Made by a program: the position numbers and the translations under genes
Source of the DNA: Lactobacillus amylovorus DSM 20531
Lineage (GTDB): Bacteria > Bacillota > Bacilli > Lactobacillales > Lactobacillaceae
DNA length: 64,000 bases
Direction of reading: 5' to 3'
Assembly (NCBI RefSeq): GCF_002706375.1
Contig: NZ_CP017706.1
Location: 806,001 to 870,000, forward strand
The notes under the pieces: model-generated
Told to the model about the DNA's origin: nothing
Databases searched by the model: none
Seen by the model: the letters and a program-made list of their open reading frames with translations, nothing else
Shown here: positions 10,856-19,669 of the stretch, piece by piece
Position numbering within the stretch: position 1 is the first letter of the stretch
Layout of the letters: each line of letters starts with the position of its first letter

Positions 10856-11285
10856 TAGATTCGCCACCTACTTCCGAACTTCTAGTTACAAACTTAGTCT
10901 TAATTGGTAACTTAGTTGAAGCAAGACGTAAAGCTTCACGAGCAGTTGCTTCATCAACACCACCAATTTCAAACATAATCTTTTCTCTCTTAACTACAGC
11001 TACCCAACCTGCTGGTGCACCTTTACCAGAACCCATACGTACACCAACACCTTTAGCAGTGTATGACTTTTGAGGGAAAATTCTAATCCAAACTTTACCG
11101 CCACGCTTCATGTAACGTGTCATAGCAACACGGGCAGCTTCGATTTGACGGTTAGTAATCCAATGTGATTCGAGGGCTTCAAGACCATATTCACCAAAGG
11201 CAATATACTTACCACCTTTAGCAGCACCACGCATCTTTCCACGGAATTCACGACGGTGTTTTACTCGTTTTGGTACTAAAGGCAT
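10845..11285 (-). CDS. rplP: 50S ribosomal protein L16
   Basis: Peptidyl-transferase-centre protein (146 aa). Begins [20 protein letters not shown]; the conserved loop [23 protein letters not shown] is split here as [17 protein letters not shown] and [16 protein letters not shown]. The start overlaps the rpsC stop by one base. Confidence 0.97.
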   Translation of the reverse strand: MPLVPKRVKHRREFRGKMRGAAKGGKYIAFGEYGLEALESHWITNRQIEAARVAMTRYMKRGGKVWIRIFPQKSYTAKGVGVRMGSGKGAPAGWVAVVKREKIMFEIGGVDEATAREALRLASTKLPIKTKFVTRSSEVGGESNEG

Positions 11286-11959
11286 TATCTATTTCCTCCC
11301 TTCGCTGGCTTTGAAGCTGGCTTATTCTTACGAGTTGGTAAGACTTCACCACGGTTGATCCAAACCTGGACACCAATTTCACCGTAAGTAGTGAATGCAT
11401 TTACCCAAGCGTAATCAATATCAGCTCTCAAAGTTTGTAATGGAACACGACCTTCTGTGTGCCATTCTCTTCTTGCCATGTCGGCACCGTTCAAACGACC
11501 TGAAGTTTGAACCTTAATACCCTTGGCACCAGCACGCATAGCTCTTTGAGTAGCTTGACGCATAGCACGTCTGAAAGCAATACGAGCTTCAAGTTGACGA
11601 GCGATACCATCAGCTACTAATTCAGCATCAAGATCTGGTTTCTTAATTTCAACAATATTAATGTGAACTTGCTTACCAGTTAAAGCATTTAATTGTTTTC
11701 TTAAAGCTTCAACTTCAGAACCACCTTTACCAATTACCATACCTGGCTTAGCAGTATGAATTGAGATGTTGATTCTGTTAGCTGCACGTTCAATTTCAAC
11801 AGTAGATACTGAAGCATCCTTCAATTTTTCTGAGATAAATTTTCTGATTCGAAGGTCTTCGTTTAAAGTTTCTTTGTATCCCTTGTCAGCATACCATTTT
11901 GATTCCCAATCGCGGATAACACCGAGACGAAAACCGTTTGGGTTAATCTTTTGACCCAT
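11285..11959 (-). CDS. rpsC: 30S ribosomal protein S3
   Basis: mRNA-entry and helicase-associated protein (224 aa). The N-terminal half has the KH type-2 domain with [14 protein letters not shown] (about 77-90). The C-terminal domain has [26 protein letters not shown] in pieces GADMARREW and [15 protein letters not shown] basic tail ([12 protein letters not shown]) ends the protein. Confidence 0.97.
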   Translation of the reverse strand: MGQKINPNGFRLGVIRDWESKWYADKGYKETLNEDLRIRKFISEKLKDASVSTVEIERAANRINISIHTAKPGMVIGKGGSEVEALRKQLNALTGKQVHINIVEIKKPDLDAELVADGIARQLEARIAFRRAMRQATQRAMRAGAKGIKVQTSGRLNGADMARREWHTEGRVPLQTLRADIDYAWVNAFTTYGEIGVQVWINRGEVLPTRKNKPASKPAKGGNR

Positions 11960-11972
11960 TAATATACCTCCC

Positions 11973-12326
11973 TTAATCGTTCTTTTCTGAAACTACTACA
12001 ACTACGTGACTGGTTCTCTTGTTAATTGGAGAAGCCATACCCTTAGCACGTGGACGGAATCTCTTCAAGGTTGCACCTTCGTTTACGTAAGCTTCTGATA
12101 CGTAAAGGTTAGCACTTTCAAGATCGTAGTTGTGTTCTGCGTTAGCAATAGCTGAACGTAAAACTTTTTCAACGATTGGGGAAGCAGCTCTAGGCGTAAA
12201 TTCTAAGATTGCTAATGCTTCAGCAACGCTCTTGCCACGAATTAAGTCAACGACTAAACGAGCTTTTCTTGGAGCGATGCGAACAGTTCTTGCTTCAGCC
12301 TTAGCTGAACTAATTTGTTCTGCCAT
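11973..12326 (-). CDS. rplV: 50S ribosomal protein L22
   Basis: Tunnel-wall protein with an extended beta-hairpin (117 aa), the site of macrolide-resistance changes in other bacteria. The hairpin [20 protein letters not shown] shows no insertion or deletion. N-terminal core is [17 protein letters not shown]. Lies between rpsS and rpsC with 13-19 nt gaps. Confidence 0.97.
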   Translation of the reverse strand: MAEQISSAKAEARTVRIAPRKARLVVDLIRGKSVAEALAILEFTPRAASPIVEKVLRSAIANAEHNYDLESANLYVSEAYVNEGATLKRFRPRAKGMASPINKRTSHVVVVVSEKND

Positions 12327-12345
12327 TTAGATGTTTCTCCTTCCT

Positions 12346-12630
12346 CTAAGCTTGTGTTGTGGCTTTATCATCAGTGGATCTGTGTCCGTGGAAAGTTCTT
12401 GTTGGAACAAATTCACCTAACTTATGACCAACCATGTCTTCAGTAACATATACTGGAACATGTTTTCTACCATCGTAAACAGCTATAGTCAAACCTACAA
12501 AGGAAGGGAAAATAGTTGAACGACGTGACCAAGTCTTAATAACTTGTTTCTTATCTGCATCTGCTTGTGCATCAACCTTCTTTAATAAAGATGCATCAGC
12601 AAAAGGACCTTTTTTAATACTACGGCTCAT
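12346..12630 (-). CDS. rpsS: 30S ribosomal protein S19
   Basis: Head protein that pairs with S13 (94 aa). Starts [18 protein letters not shown]; conserved [18 protein letters not shown] and TRTFHGH segments are present. The C-terminal tail ends DDKATTQA. Confidence 0.97.
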   Translation of the reverse strand: MSRSIKKGPFADASLLKKVDAQADADKKQVIKTWSRRSTIFPSFVGLTIAVYDGRKHVPVYVTEDMVGHKLGEFVPTRTFHGHRSTDDKATTQA

Positions 12631-12648
12631 TAATTAACCCTCCTTCTA

Positions 12649-13485
12649 TTATTTGCTACCCTTACGGTGACGAATGATTAACTTCTCGCTAGCCTTCTTG
12701 ATATCTCTAGTCTTGATACCACGAGCCTTCTTACCCCATGGAGTCATAGGTTGTGGACGACCAACAGGAGCCTTACCTTCACCACCACCATGTGGGTGAT
12801 CGTTAGGGTTCATTACAGAACCACGTGATTGAGGACGCTTGCCTAACCAACGCTTACGACCAGCTTTACCTAATTGGATTAAGGAGTGTTGTTCGTTACC
12901 AACCACACCGATAGTAGCACGGCATGATGATAAAATCTTACGAACTTCGCCACTTTGTAATCTAATCAAAGTGTAGTCCCCATCAACACCTAAAACTTGA
13001 GCTGAAGCACCAGCACTTCTTACAAGTTGACCACCCTTGCCTGGCTTCAATTCAATATTGTGAATTGCAGTACCAGTAGGGATGTTCTTCAATGCTAATG
13101 CATTACCTGGCTTAATGTCAACTTCGTCGCCTGATTCAACGATGTCGCCAACCTTTAAGCCCTTAGGTGCCAAAATGTAAGCCTTGATACCATCAGTGTA
13201 GTGAAGCAAAGCGATGTTAGCAGTTCTGTTGGGATCGTATTCGATTGCCTTTACAACTGCCTTTGCATTGTCTTTGTTACGCTTAAAGTCGATGATACGG
13301 TATTTTTGTTTGTGACCACCACCACGGTGTCTTACAGTGATATGACCATATGAGTTACGACCTGCAGTGTGTGATTGTGATTCAAGTAAAGTCTTTTCAG
13401 GCTTTGTCTTGGTAATCTCAGCAAAGTCGGAAGAAGTCATATGACGACGACCATTCGTGGTTGGCTTGTAAATCTTAATAGCCAA
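12649..13485 (-). CDS. rplB: 50S ribosomal protein L2
   Basis: Essential protein at the peptidyl-transferase centre and subunit interface (278 aa). The OB and SH3-like domains are followed by the conserved segment [17 protein letters not shown] containing the functionally important His. Ends [11 protein letters not shown]. Gap to rplW is 15 nt. Confidence 0.98.
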   Translation of the reverse strand: MAIKIYKPTTNGRRHMTSSDFAEITKTKPEKTLLESQSHTAGRNSYGHITVRHRGGGHKQKYRIIDFKRNKDNAKAVVKAIEYDPNRTANIALLHYTDGIKAYILAPKGLKVGDIVESGDEVDIKPGNALALKNIPTGTAIHNIELKPGKGGQLVRSAGASAQVLGVDGDYTLIRLQSGEVRKILSSCRATIGVVGNEQHSLIQLGKAGRKRWLGKRPQSRGSVMNPNDHPHGGGEGKAPVGRPQPMTPWGKKARGIKTRDIKKASEKLIIRHRKGSK

Positions 13486-13500
13486 TTGACTGACCTCCTA

Positions 13501-13806
13501 TTACTTATTGTCTTCTTTATCTTCGTCTTGGAAAATCTTAATACTGTTTGAATCGTCAGTTAAAGCAACAATAGCCTTTCTACGACGAGCAGTCTTACCA
13601 GTGTAACGACCTACTCGCTTGTCCTTGCCGCGAACGTTCATAATGTTAACGTTCTTTACTTTAACATCGAAGATTTCTTCAACAGCATTGCGAACTTGTG
13701 TCTTGGTTGCAGTTAAAAGCACGTCGAAAGTGTACTTCTTATCATCCATTAAGTTCGTAGACTTTTCAGTAATGACAGGTCTTAAAATGATATCGCGTGC
13801 ATCCAT
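13501..13806 (-). CDS. rplW: 50S ribosomal protein L23
   Basis: Exit-tunnel protein docking trigger factor and SRP (101 aa). Begins [17 protein letters not shown], with [20 protein letters not shown]. The start shares one base with the rplD stop. The acidic C-terminal tail ([10 protein letters not shown]) is slightly longer than in some homologues. Confidence 0.96.
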   Translation of the reverse strand: MDARDIILRPVITEKSTNLMDDKKYTFDVLLTATKTQVRNAVEEIFDVKVKNVNIMNVRGKDKRVGRYTGKTARRRKAIVALTDDSNSIKIFQDEDKEDNK

Positions 13807-14423
13807 TAAGCCAAAACCTCCTCGATCTTCTTAACAGCATCTTGAGACAAGATTAACTTGCCGTAGTTAACAGCATCTTCAACATTCAAACCGTTAACTG
13901 GAACAGCCTTAACCTTAGCCAAGTTTCTTGCGGAAAGTTGTACATTGTTATCATCAGTAACAATTAAAACCTTACCATCAGCGTTTAAGCTGTTTAACAT
14001 TGATACTAATTCCTTAGTCTTAGGAGCTGACATAGTCAACTTGTCTAAAACGATTAAATCATTGTCAATCAACTTTTGGGAAAGAACTGACTTAATAGCC
14101 AAACGACGTTGCTTTCTTGGCATAGTGTATGCGTATGAACGTGGAATTGGGCCAAATACTGTACCACCGCCACGCCATTGTGGAGCTCTGATAGAACCTT
14201 GACGAGCACGACCAGTACCCTTTTGTCTCCAAGGTTTCTTACCACCGCCGCGAACAGCAGATCTATTCTTAACCTTTGAGGTACCTTGACGCTTGCCGGC
14301 TCTTTGTCTAATGATTGCTTCAAAAACGACGTTATCGTTAGGTTCAATACCAAAAACTTTATCGTTTAAAGTAACTTCACCAGAGTCTTTACCGTTTTGA
14401 TCCATAACTTTTAAATTAGCCAT
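13806..14423 (-). CDS. rplD: 50S ribosomal protein L4
   Basis: Tunnel-constriction protein (205 aa) and, in E. coli, the autogenous repressor of the S10 operon through the rpsJ leader. Family features are [33 protein letters not shown] and [12 protein letters not shown]. The extended loop is of normal length. Whether it also controls the structured leader upstream of rpsJ here is untested. Confidence 0.97.
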   Translation of the reverse strand: MANLKVMDQNGKDSGEVTLNDKVFGIEPNDNVVFEAIIRQRAGKRQGTSKVKNRSAVRGGGKKPWRQKGTGRARQGSIRAPQWRGGGTVFGPIPRSYAYTMPRKQRRLAIKSVLSQKLIDNDLIVLDKLTMSAPKTKELVSMLNSLNADGKVLIVTDDNNVQLSARNLAKVKAVPVNGLNVEDAVNYGKLILSQDAVKKIEEVLA

Positions 14424-14437
14424 TCTAGTCCTCCTTC

Positions 14438-15076
14438 CTATTTATCAGCCTTAACAGCTTTAGAAGCAGTCTTAACAACGATTAATGAGTTCTTAGCACC
14501 AGGAACATTACCCTTAATCATTAATACGTTCTTATCTGCTACAACTTTTTCAATTACTAAGTTTTCAATGGTAACTTTCTTTACACCCATGTGACCTGGC
14601 AAACGCTTGCCCTTTGGTACACGGTTAATGATGGAACCCATTGAACCAGGAATTCTGTGGTATCTTGAACCGTGGGTTTCTGGTCCTCTTGATTGGCCCC
14701 AACGCTTAATGTTACCTTGGTATCCATGACCTCTTGAAGTACCAGTAACGTTTACAACGTCACCTTCCTTGAATGTATCCACAGTAACTTCTGAGCCGAC
14801 TTCATAGTCCTTAAGCTCAACACCGCGGATTTCCCGAATGAAGCGCTTAGGCGAAGTCTTTGCTTTATCAGCATGACCTTTTTCTGGTTTGTTGCTCAAA
14901 ACTTCACGCTTGTCTTGGTAACCTAATTGAACTGCTTCGTAACCGTCTGACTCAACAGTCTTAACTTGCATAACAACGTTAGGAGTTGCTTCTACAACAG
15001 TTACAGGAACAAGGACACCATCTTTAGTAAAGATTTGAGTCATACCAACTTTTCTTCCTAAGATTCCTTTGGTCAT
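14438..15076 (-). CDS. rplC: 50S ribosomal protein L3
   Basis: Early-assembly protein reaching the peptidyl-transferase centre (212 aa). Begins [16 protein letters not shown]; the central loop [20 protein letters not shown] carries the conserved Gln that is N-methylated in E. coli. Intact, second gene of the S10 operon. Confidence 0.97.
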   Translation of the reverse strand: MTKGILGRKVGMTQIFTKDGVLVPVTVVEATPNVVMQVKTVESDGYEAVQLGYQDKREVLSNKPEKGHADKAKTSPKRFIREIRGVELKDYEVGSEVTVDTFKEGDVVNVTGTSRGHGYQGNIKRWGQSRGPETHGSRYHRIPGSMGSIINRVPKGKRLPGHMGVKKVTIENLVIEKVVADKNVLMIKGNVPGAKNSLIVVKTASKAVKADK

Positions 15077-15102
15077 GTTTACACCTCTTTCTATTATTTA
15101 AA

Positions 15103-15411
15103 TTACAGTTTAATTTCGATGTCTACGCCGCTTGGAAGATCAAGCTTCATTAATGAATCAACAGTCTTAGGTGTTGGATTCAAAATGTCGATCAAACGCT
15201 TGTGAGTGCGCATTTCAAATTGTTCACGTGAGTCCTTGTTCTTGTGTGGTGAACGAAGAACAGTGAATAAAGTTCTTTCTGTTGGAAGAGGAACTGGACC
15301 TGAAATTTCAGCACCAGTTCTCTTTGCAGTAGCTACGATCTTAGCAGCTGATTCATCGAGAATACCATGTTCGTAAGACTTAAGTCTAATACGAATTGTT
15401 TGACTTGCCAT
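15103..15411 (-). CDS. rpsJ: 30S ribosomal protein S10 (NusE)
   Basis: Head protein and NusE transcription factor (102 aa) that links RNA polymerase antitermination and translation. Begins [19 protein letters not shown]; conserved [21 protein letters not shown] appears as [19 protein letters not shown]. First gene of the operon, with SD AAGGAGGT and a leader of about 155 nt. Confidence 0.98.
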
Positions 15412-15567
15412 TAAATTACCTCCTTAACGTCTTCTTTAAAAGATGACTAGCTCGGCAAAAATTCCCCGCACGCCACTGTGGCAATGCAGCCTGGTGTGCC
15501 GCAACCTTTTGCGTCAAAGCTTTACAACAATATTCTAGCTTTAGAGCACAATTGCCCCTCAAGCACA
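15412..15567 (-). promoter_or_regulatory. S10 operon leader, GC-rich and structured
   Basis: Untranslated stretch between the S10 promoter and rpsJ. On the minus strand it contains CGCAA-AAGG-TTGCG, AAAGCT...AGCTTT, GGCAAT pairing with ATTGCC and GCCA-CAG-TGGC, so several helices are possible. It is clearly richer in G and C than neighbouring spacers. By analogy with other S10 leaders it may be an L4 or other r-protein target; that is inference. Confidence 0.5.
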
Positions 15568-15573
15568 AAGACT

Positions 15574-15602
15574 ATTGTACTTTGTCTCCCCTTAAATATC
15601 AA
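15574..15602 (-). promoter_or_regulatory. S10-spc-alpha operon promoter
   Basis: Minus-strand -35 TTGATA (15597-15602), 17-nt spacer, -10 TACAAT (15574-15579). The -10 and following bases are identical over 17 nt to the str promoter. Confidence 0.85.
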
Positions 15603-15633
15603 GGGTTAAGGGCATTTTTCTAAAAATTTTTTC

Positions 15634-15673
15634 AAAAAAAGAGCTATTGAAAAATCTTCAATAACTCTTTTTT
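15634..15673 (-). terminator. Terminator of the str operon (after fusA)
   Basis: Minus-strand AAAAGAG-TTATTGAA pairs with TTCAATA-GCTCTTTT around a short loop, with a run of T following. It lies 54 nt past the fusA stop and upstream of the S10 promoter. Confidence 0.85.
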
Positions 15674-15726
15674 GTATGTAATTGTTTTCAATTAAGCTAA
15701 AAGCATTTCGGCTTTTTTAACTGAAA

Positions 15727-17820
15727 TTATTCAGCTTCGCCGCCACGCTTCTTGATGATTTCAGCTTGAATTGACTTAGGAGTTGGTGAGTAGTGATCAA
15801 ATACCATAGTAAATGTACCACGACCTTGAGTTGATGAACGCAAAGTAGTTGCGTAACCAAACATTTCTGAAAGTGGAACAAATGAGTTAATGATCTTAGC
15901 ACCGGCTCTGTCTTCCATACCTTCCATGGTACCACGACGAGCAGTGATTGAACCCATAACGTCACCTAAGTATTCTTCTGGAGTAGTTACTTGAACCTTC
16001 ATAATTGGTTCCAAGATAACCGCGCCAGCCTTTGAAGCAGCGTTCTTCAAAGCAAGTGAAGCAGCAACCTTGAAGGCAGCTTCTGATGAGTCGACTTCGT
16101 GGTAACTACCATCGTAAAGCTTAGCCTTAACGTCGATCAATGGGTAACCTGCAAGAACACCATTCTTCATAGCTTCTTGTAAACCTTGGTCAACTGAAGG
16201 AATGAATTCACGAGGAACAACACCACCAACGATGGCATCTTCGAATTCGTAACCCTTACCTTCTTCGTTAGGAGTAAAGTCAATCCAAACGTCACCGTAT
16301 TGACCTTTACCACCTGATTGACGAACAAACTTACCTTGTGCCTTAGCTTCCTTGGTGAAGGTTTCACGGTAAGCAACTTGTGGTTCACCGATCTTAGCAT
16401 CAACGTTAAATTCACGTCTCATACGTTCAACCATGATGTCAAGGTGAAGTTCACCCATACCTGAAATCAAAGTTTGACCAGTTTCTGGGTTAGTTTCAGC
16501 ACGGAAAGTTGGGTCTTCTTCAGTAAGCTTTTGCAAAGCAACGTCCATCTTATCACGGTCAGCCTTTGACTTAGGTTCAACTGATACTTGGATAACTGGA
16601 TCTGGAACTTTCAAGCTTTCCAAAATAAGTGGGTGATCTGGGTCAGTTAATGAGTCACCAGTAGTGGTGTTCTTCAAACCGATGGCACCAGCGATATCAC
16701 CTGAGAATACTTCTGGAATTTCAGTTCTTGAGTTGGCGTGCATTTGAAGCAAACGACCTACACGTTCACGACTGTTCTTTGAAGCGTTCAATACGTATGA
16801 ACCTGATTCAAGAGAACCGGTGTAAACACGGATGAAAGTCAAACGACCTACGAATGGGTCAGTAGCGATCTTGAATGCAAGAGCTGCAAATGGCTTCTTA
16901 TCGTCAGCCATAAGTTCAACTTCATCACCAGTCTTAGGATCGTGAGCAATGTAAGGCTTAACGTCAAGTGGTGATGGCAAGTAGTCAATAACACCATCAA
17001 GCATCATTTGAACACCCTTGTTCTTGAATGCTGAACCAGCGTAAACTGGGAAGAACTTCAAGTCCAAAGTAGCTTTACGGATAGCTGCCTTTAATTCATC
17101 GTTAGAAATTTCTTCACCGCCAAGGAATTTTTCCATGATGCCGTCATCAACATCGGCTACGGCTTCAATTAAGTCGTTACGACGTGCTTCAGCTTCTTCC
17201 TTGTATTCGTCAGGAACTGGAACAGTATCCCACTTAGAACCAAGCTTGTCTTCGTCGTAGATGTCGGCAACCATGTTGATTAAGTCGATAACACCTTCAA
17301 AAGTGTCAGCTGAACCAATTGGCATTTGAACAGCATGTGCATTAGCGTTTAAACGTTCGTGCAATGACTTAACTGACTTATCGAAGTCAGCACCGATCTT
17401 ATCCATCTTGTTAACGAAAACAATACGAGGAACACCGTAAGTTTCAGCTTGACGCCATACGTTTTCAGTTTGTGGTTCAACACCAGCTTGGGCATCAAGA
17501 ACAGTTACGGCACCATCAAGAACACGAAGTGAACGTTCTACTTCGATAGTGAAGTCAACGTGTCCTGGGGTGTCGATGATGTTAATTCTGTGGTCTTTCC
17601 ATTGTGCAGTAGTAGCTGCAGAAGTAATGGTGATACCACGTTCCTTTTCTTCATCCATCCAGTCCATTTGTGAATCACCTTCGTGAGTTTCACCAATTTT
17701 GTGGATCTTACCAGTGTAGTAAAGGATACGTTCAGTAGTAGTAGTCTTACCCGCATCGATGTGGGCCATAATACCAATGTTACGTGTCTTTGCTAATGGA
17801 AATTCACGCTTGTTAGCCAT
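15727..17820 (-). CDS. fusA: Elongation factor G
   Basis: GTPase (697 aa) that drives tRNA-mRNA translocation and, with RRF, ribosome recycling. G1 AHIDAGKTT is near residues 19-27, switch I ends in [10 protein letters not shown]3 DTPGH, G4 NKMD. Domains II-V follow, ending in the EF-G IV/V segment with [12 protein letters not shown]. It is the last gene of the str operon; tuf is not adjacent, as usual in lactobacilli. A strong SD (AAGGAGAG) precedes it. Confidence 0.98.
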   Translation of the reverse strand: MANKREFPLAKTRNIGIMAHIDAGKTTTTERILYYTGKIHKIGETHEGDSQMDWMDEEKERGITITSAATTAQWKDHRINIIDTPGHVDFTIEVERSLRVLDGAVTVLDAQAGVEPQTENVWRQAETYGVPRIVFVNKMDKIGADFDKSVKSLHERLNANAHAVQMPIGSADTFEGVIDLINMVADIYDEDKLGSKWDTVPVPDEYKEEAEARRNDLIEAVADVDDGIMEKFLGGEEISNDELKAAIRKATLDLKFFPVYAGSAFKNKGVQMMLDGVIDYLPSPLDVKPYIAHDPKTGDEVELMADDKKPFAALAFKIATDPFVGRLTFIRVYTGSLESGSYVLNASKNSRERVGRLLQMHANSRTEIPEVFSGDIAGAIGLKNTTTGDSLTDPDHPLILESLKVPDPVIQVSVEPKSKADRDKMDVALQKLTEEDPTFRAETNPETGQTLISGMGELHLDIMVERMRREFNVDAKIGEPQVAYRETFTKEAKAQGKFVRQSGGKGQYGDVWIDFTPNEEGKGYEFEDAIVGGVVPREFIPSVDQGLQEAMKNGVLAGYPLIDVKAKLYDGSYHEVDSSEAAFKVAASLALKNAASKAGAVILEPIMKVQVTTPEEYLGDVMGSITARRGTMEGMEDRAGAKIINSFVPLSEMFGYATTLRSSTQGRGTFTMVFDHYSPTPKSIQAEIIKKRGGEAE

Positions 17821-17853
17821 AAATTATTCTCTCCTTAAATTAAAACGAACAAA

Positions 17854-18324
17854 TTAGAAGCGGTAGTGTGCAAATGCACGGTTAGCTTCAGCCATACGGT
17901 GAACATCTTCACGCTTCTTAACTGCTGAACCAGTGTTGTTTGAAGCATCGATAATTTCGTTAGCTAAACGTTCATCCATAGTGTGTTCGTTACGTAAACG
18001 AGCGTATGAAACAAGCCATCTTAAACCTAAAGTAGTTCTTCTTTCAGGACGTACTTCAACTGGGATTTGGTAGTTTGAACCACCGATACGGCGAGCTCTA
18101 ACTTCCAAAACTGGCATAACGTTGTTCATAGCTTCTTCAAATACATCAAGTGGTTCCTTACCAGTCTTGTCTTGAACAATGTTGAAAGCATCGTAAAGGA
18201 TTGAAGATGCCTTAGCTCTCTTACCATCAATCATTAAGTGGTTGATTAACTTGGTAACAAGCTTTGAGTTGTAAACTGGATCTGCTAAAACGTCTCTCTT
18301 AGTTACGTGACCTTTTCTAGGCAT
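17854..18324 (-). CDS. rpsG: 30S ribosomal protein S7
   Basis: Head-assembly initiator at the E site (156 aa). Begins [19 protein letters not shown]; the beta-hairpin region [17 protein letters not shown] and the C-terminal [10 protein letters not shown] are present. Spacing is 15 nt to rpsL and 33 nt to fusA. Confidence 0.97.
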   Translation of the reverse strand: MPRKGHVTKRDVLADPVYNSKLVTKLINHLMIDGKRAKASSILYDAFNIVQDKTGKEPLDVFEEAMNNVMPVLEVRARRIGGSNYQIPVEVRPERRTTLGLRWLVSYARLRNEHTMDERLANEIIDASNNTGSAVKKREDVHRMAEANRAFAHYRF

Positions 18325-18339
18325 TATTTAACTCCTCCT

Positions 18340-18747
18340 TTAATCTTTCTTAGCACCGTACTTAGAACGGCTTTGCTTTCTGCCATCAACACCAGCAGTA
18401 TCGAGGGCACCACGAACGATGTGGTAACGTACACCAGGAAGGTCCGTTACACGACCACCACGGATTAATACAACTGAGTGTTCTTGCAAGTTGTGGCCTT
18501 CACCTGGGATGTAGGCAGTAACTTCGATCAAGTTTGAAAGACGAACACGAGCGTACTTACGCAAAGCTGAGTTAGGCTTCTTTGGAGTCATAGTACCAAC
18601 ACGAGTTGCAACACCGCGCATTTGTGGAGCTGGGTTGAATACTGATTCCTTCTTCATACTGTTGTAGCTGTAATTCAAAGCAGGTGACTTTGATTTAGTA
18701 ACCTTTGAATGACGGCCTTTTCTTACCAATTGATTAATGGTTGGCAT
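18340..18747 (-). CDS. rpsL: 30S ribosomal protein S12 with Thr at position 101
   Basis: Decoding-centre protein (135 aa) controlling accuracy and streptomycin response. Starts [15 protein letters not shown]. The first resistance hot spot TPKKPNSAL keeps Lys56. The second reads [13 protein letters not shown]: codon 101 (18445-18447) is ACG, Thr, where the family has an almost invariant Lys (AAG) corresponding to E. coli K88 (K87 of the mature protein). Changes at this Lys give streptomycin resistance in several bacteria, so the strain may be a resistant mutant. First gene of the str operon. Confidence 0.97.
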   Translation of the reverse strand: MPTINQLVRKGRHSKVTKSKSPALNYSYNSMKKESVFNPAPQMRGVATRVGTMTPKKPNSALRKYARVRLSNLIEVTAYIPGEGHNLQEHSVVLIRGGRVTDLPGVRYHIVRGALDTAGVDGRKQSRSKYGAKKD

Positions 18748-18840
18748 TAATTTTTCCTCCTAAAAATTACTATTTTGTTCACACATCCGGGAGTTTCTTT
18801 TTTTGGCTCACGAATAGACTGTTCAAAACATACAAAGACT

Positions 18841-18868
18841 ATTGTACTCGGTTTTAAACAGAAATCAA
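18841..18868 (-). promoter_or_regulatory. str operon promoter
   Basis: Minus-strand -35 TTGATT (18863-18868), 16-nt spacer, -10 TACAAT (18841-18846), followed by AGTCTTTGT as in the S10 promoter. About 95 nt upstream of rpsL. Confidence 0.8.
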
Positions 18869-18890
18869 ACTTTTTCAAAATAAAAAAAGA

Positions 18891-18933
18891 AAAATCACCT
18901 TTTTTGCGTAATAAATAATGAGGTGATTTTTTT
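18891..18933. promoter_or_regulatory. Hairpin with T-run overlapping the comC ribosome-binding site
   Basis: AAAATCACCT (18891-18900) pairs perfectly with AGGTGATTTT (18921-18930), followed by more T. On the plus strand the right arm contains the comC SD (GAGGTGA). It could be a terminator in either direction shielding the str promoter, or it could hide the comC SD. Confidence 0.65.
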
Positions 18934-19615
18934 GAATTCAATATATTATTTTTTCAATTTTATGATTGGTAGTTGCTTGGCATCCCATGCCCTAGTTATT
19001 TATGAGCGCTGGCCCGAGCAAAACACTATCTTTTCTCGTTCTCATTGCAGCAATTGCAAATTTGAGCTTTTGCTTTTAGATGAAATACCAATTTTTTCTT
19101 TTTTATTCTTAAAAGGTCGTTGCCGATATTGCCAATCCCCTATTCCTGCAGAATTATTTTTATTTGAAATAATTGGCGGTATTGCTTTCACTACAATTGA
19201 TTTTAGTAATAAAAATTGCATTTTAACATCAATCTTACTTTTTTCATTACTATTAACTACAATCGCAGATTATAACCAACAAAGTTTTGATTTGCTTTTT
19301 CTTGTTCCCGCTGCTGTAATTGCTCTCCTATATAATCAATTCGCTAACTACAAGCTAATAGATTGGATTTCTTTTGGCTGCATCACATTTGTTTTAAGTT
19401 GGAATATTTTTAAGCAAAAAATGGGATCTGGCGATCTACTCATTTATTTAATAATTGCAAGCTACTTTTCTGTAACTGCAGCTAGCCTTGCTTTACTTGT
19501 GGCTTCTTTTCTAGCAATTACCGTTTTTATAATTGAGCAAAACAACAAAAAGCAGAGTTTCCCTTTTTTACCCTATATCTTTATTGGTTTAATCTTCACT
19601 CAATTTTTAATATAA
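18932..19615 (+). CDS. comC: Type IV prepilin-like peptidase / methyltransferase ComC
   Basis: Membrane aspartic peptidase (A24 family) that cleaves the leader of pseudopilins such as ComGC for DNA uptake. I start it at TTG 18932 (227 aa), because the upstream GTG lies inside the SD. The N-terminal region has two CxxC pairs (CSNC, CRYC), a zinc-ribbon-like module. The catalytic aspartates are in TTIADYNQ and in GSGDLL (the GxGD motif). Several hydrophobic segments follow. Lone plus-strand gene between the rpoBC and str transcripts; substrate genes are not in the window. Confidence 0.9.
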   Translation: MNSIYYFFNFMIGSCLASHALVIYERWPEQNTIFSRSHCSNCKFELLLLDEIPIFSFLFLKGRCRYCQSPIPAELFLFEIIGGIAFTTIDFSNKNCILTSILLFSLLLTTIADYNQQSFDLLFLVPAAVIALLYNQFANYKLIDWISFGCITFVLSWNIFKQKMGSGDLLIYLIIASYFSVTAASLALLVASFLAITVFIIEQNNKKQSFPFLPYIFIGLIFTQFLI

Positions 19616-19654
19616 AAAAAGCGTTTCTACCAATAAGATAGAAACACTTTTTAT
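19613..19654. terminator. Bidirectional terminator between comC and rpoC
   Basis: GTTTCTA and TAGAAAC form a stem with A-rich flank on one side and T-rich on the other, so it can end comC (plus) and rpoC (minus), which converge here. Confidence 0.8.
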
Positions 19655-19669
19655 TAGATAAAGCTATTT

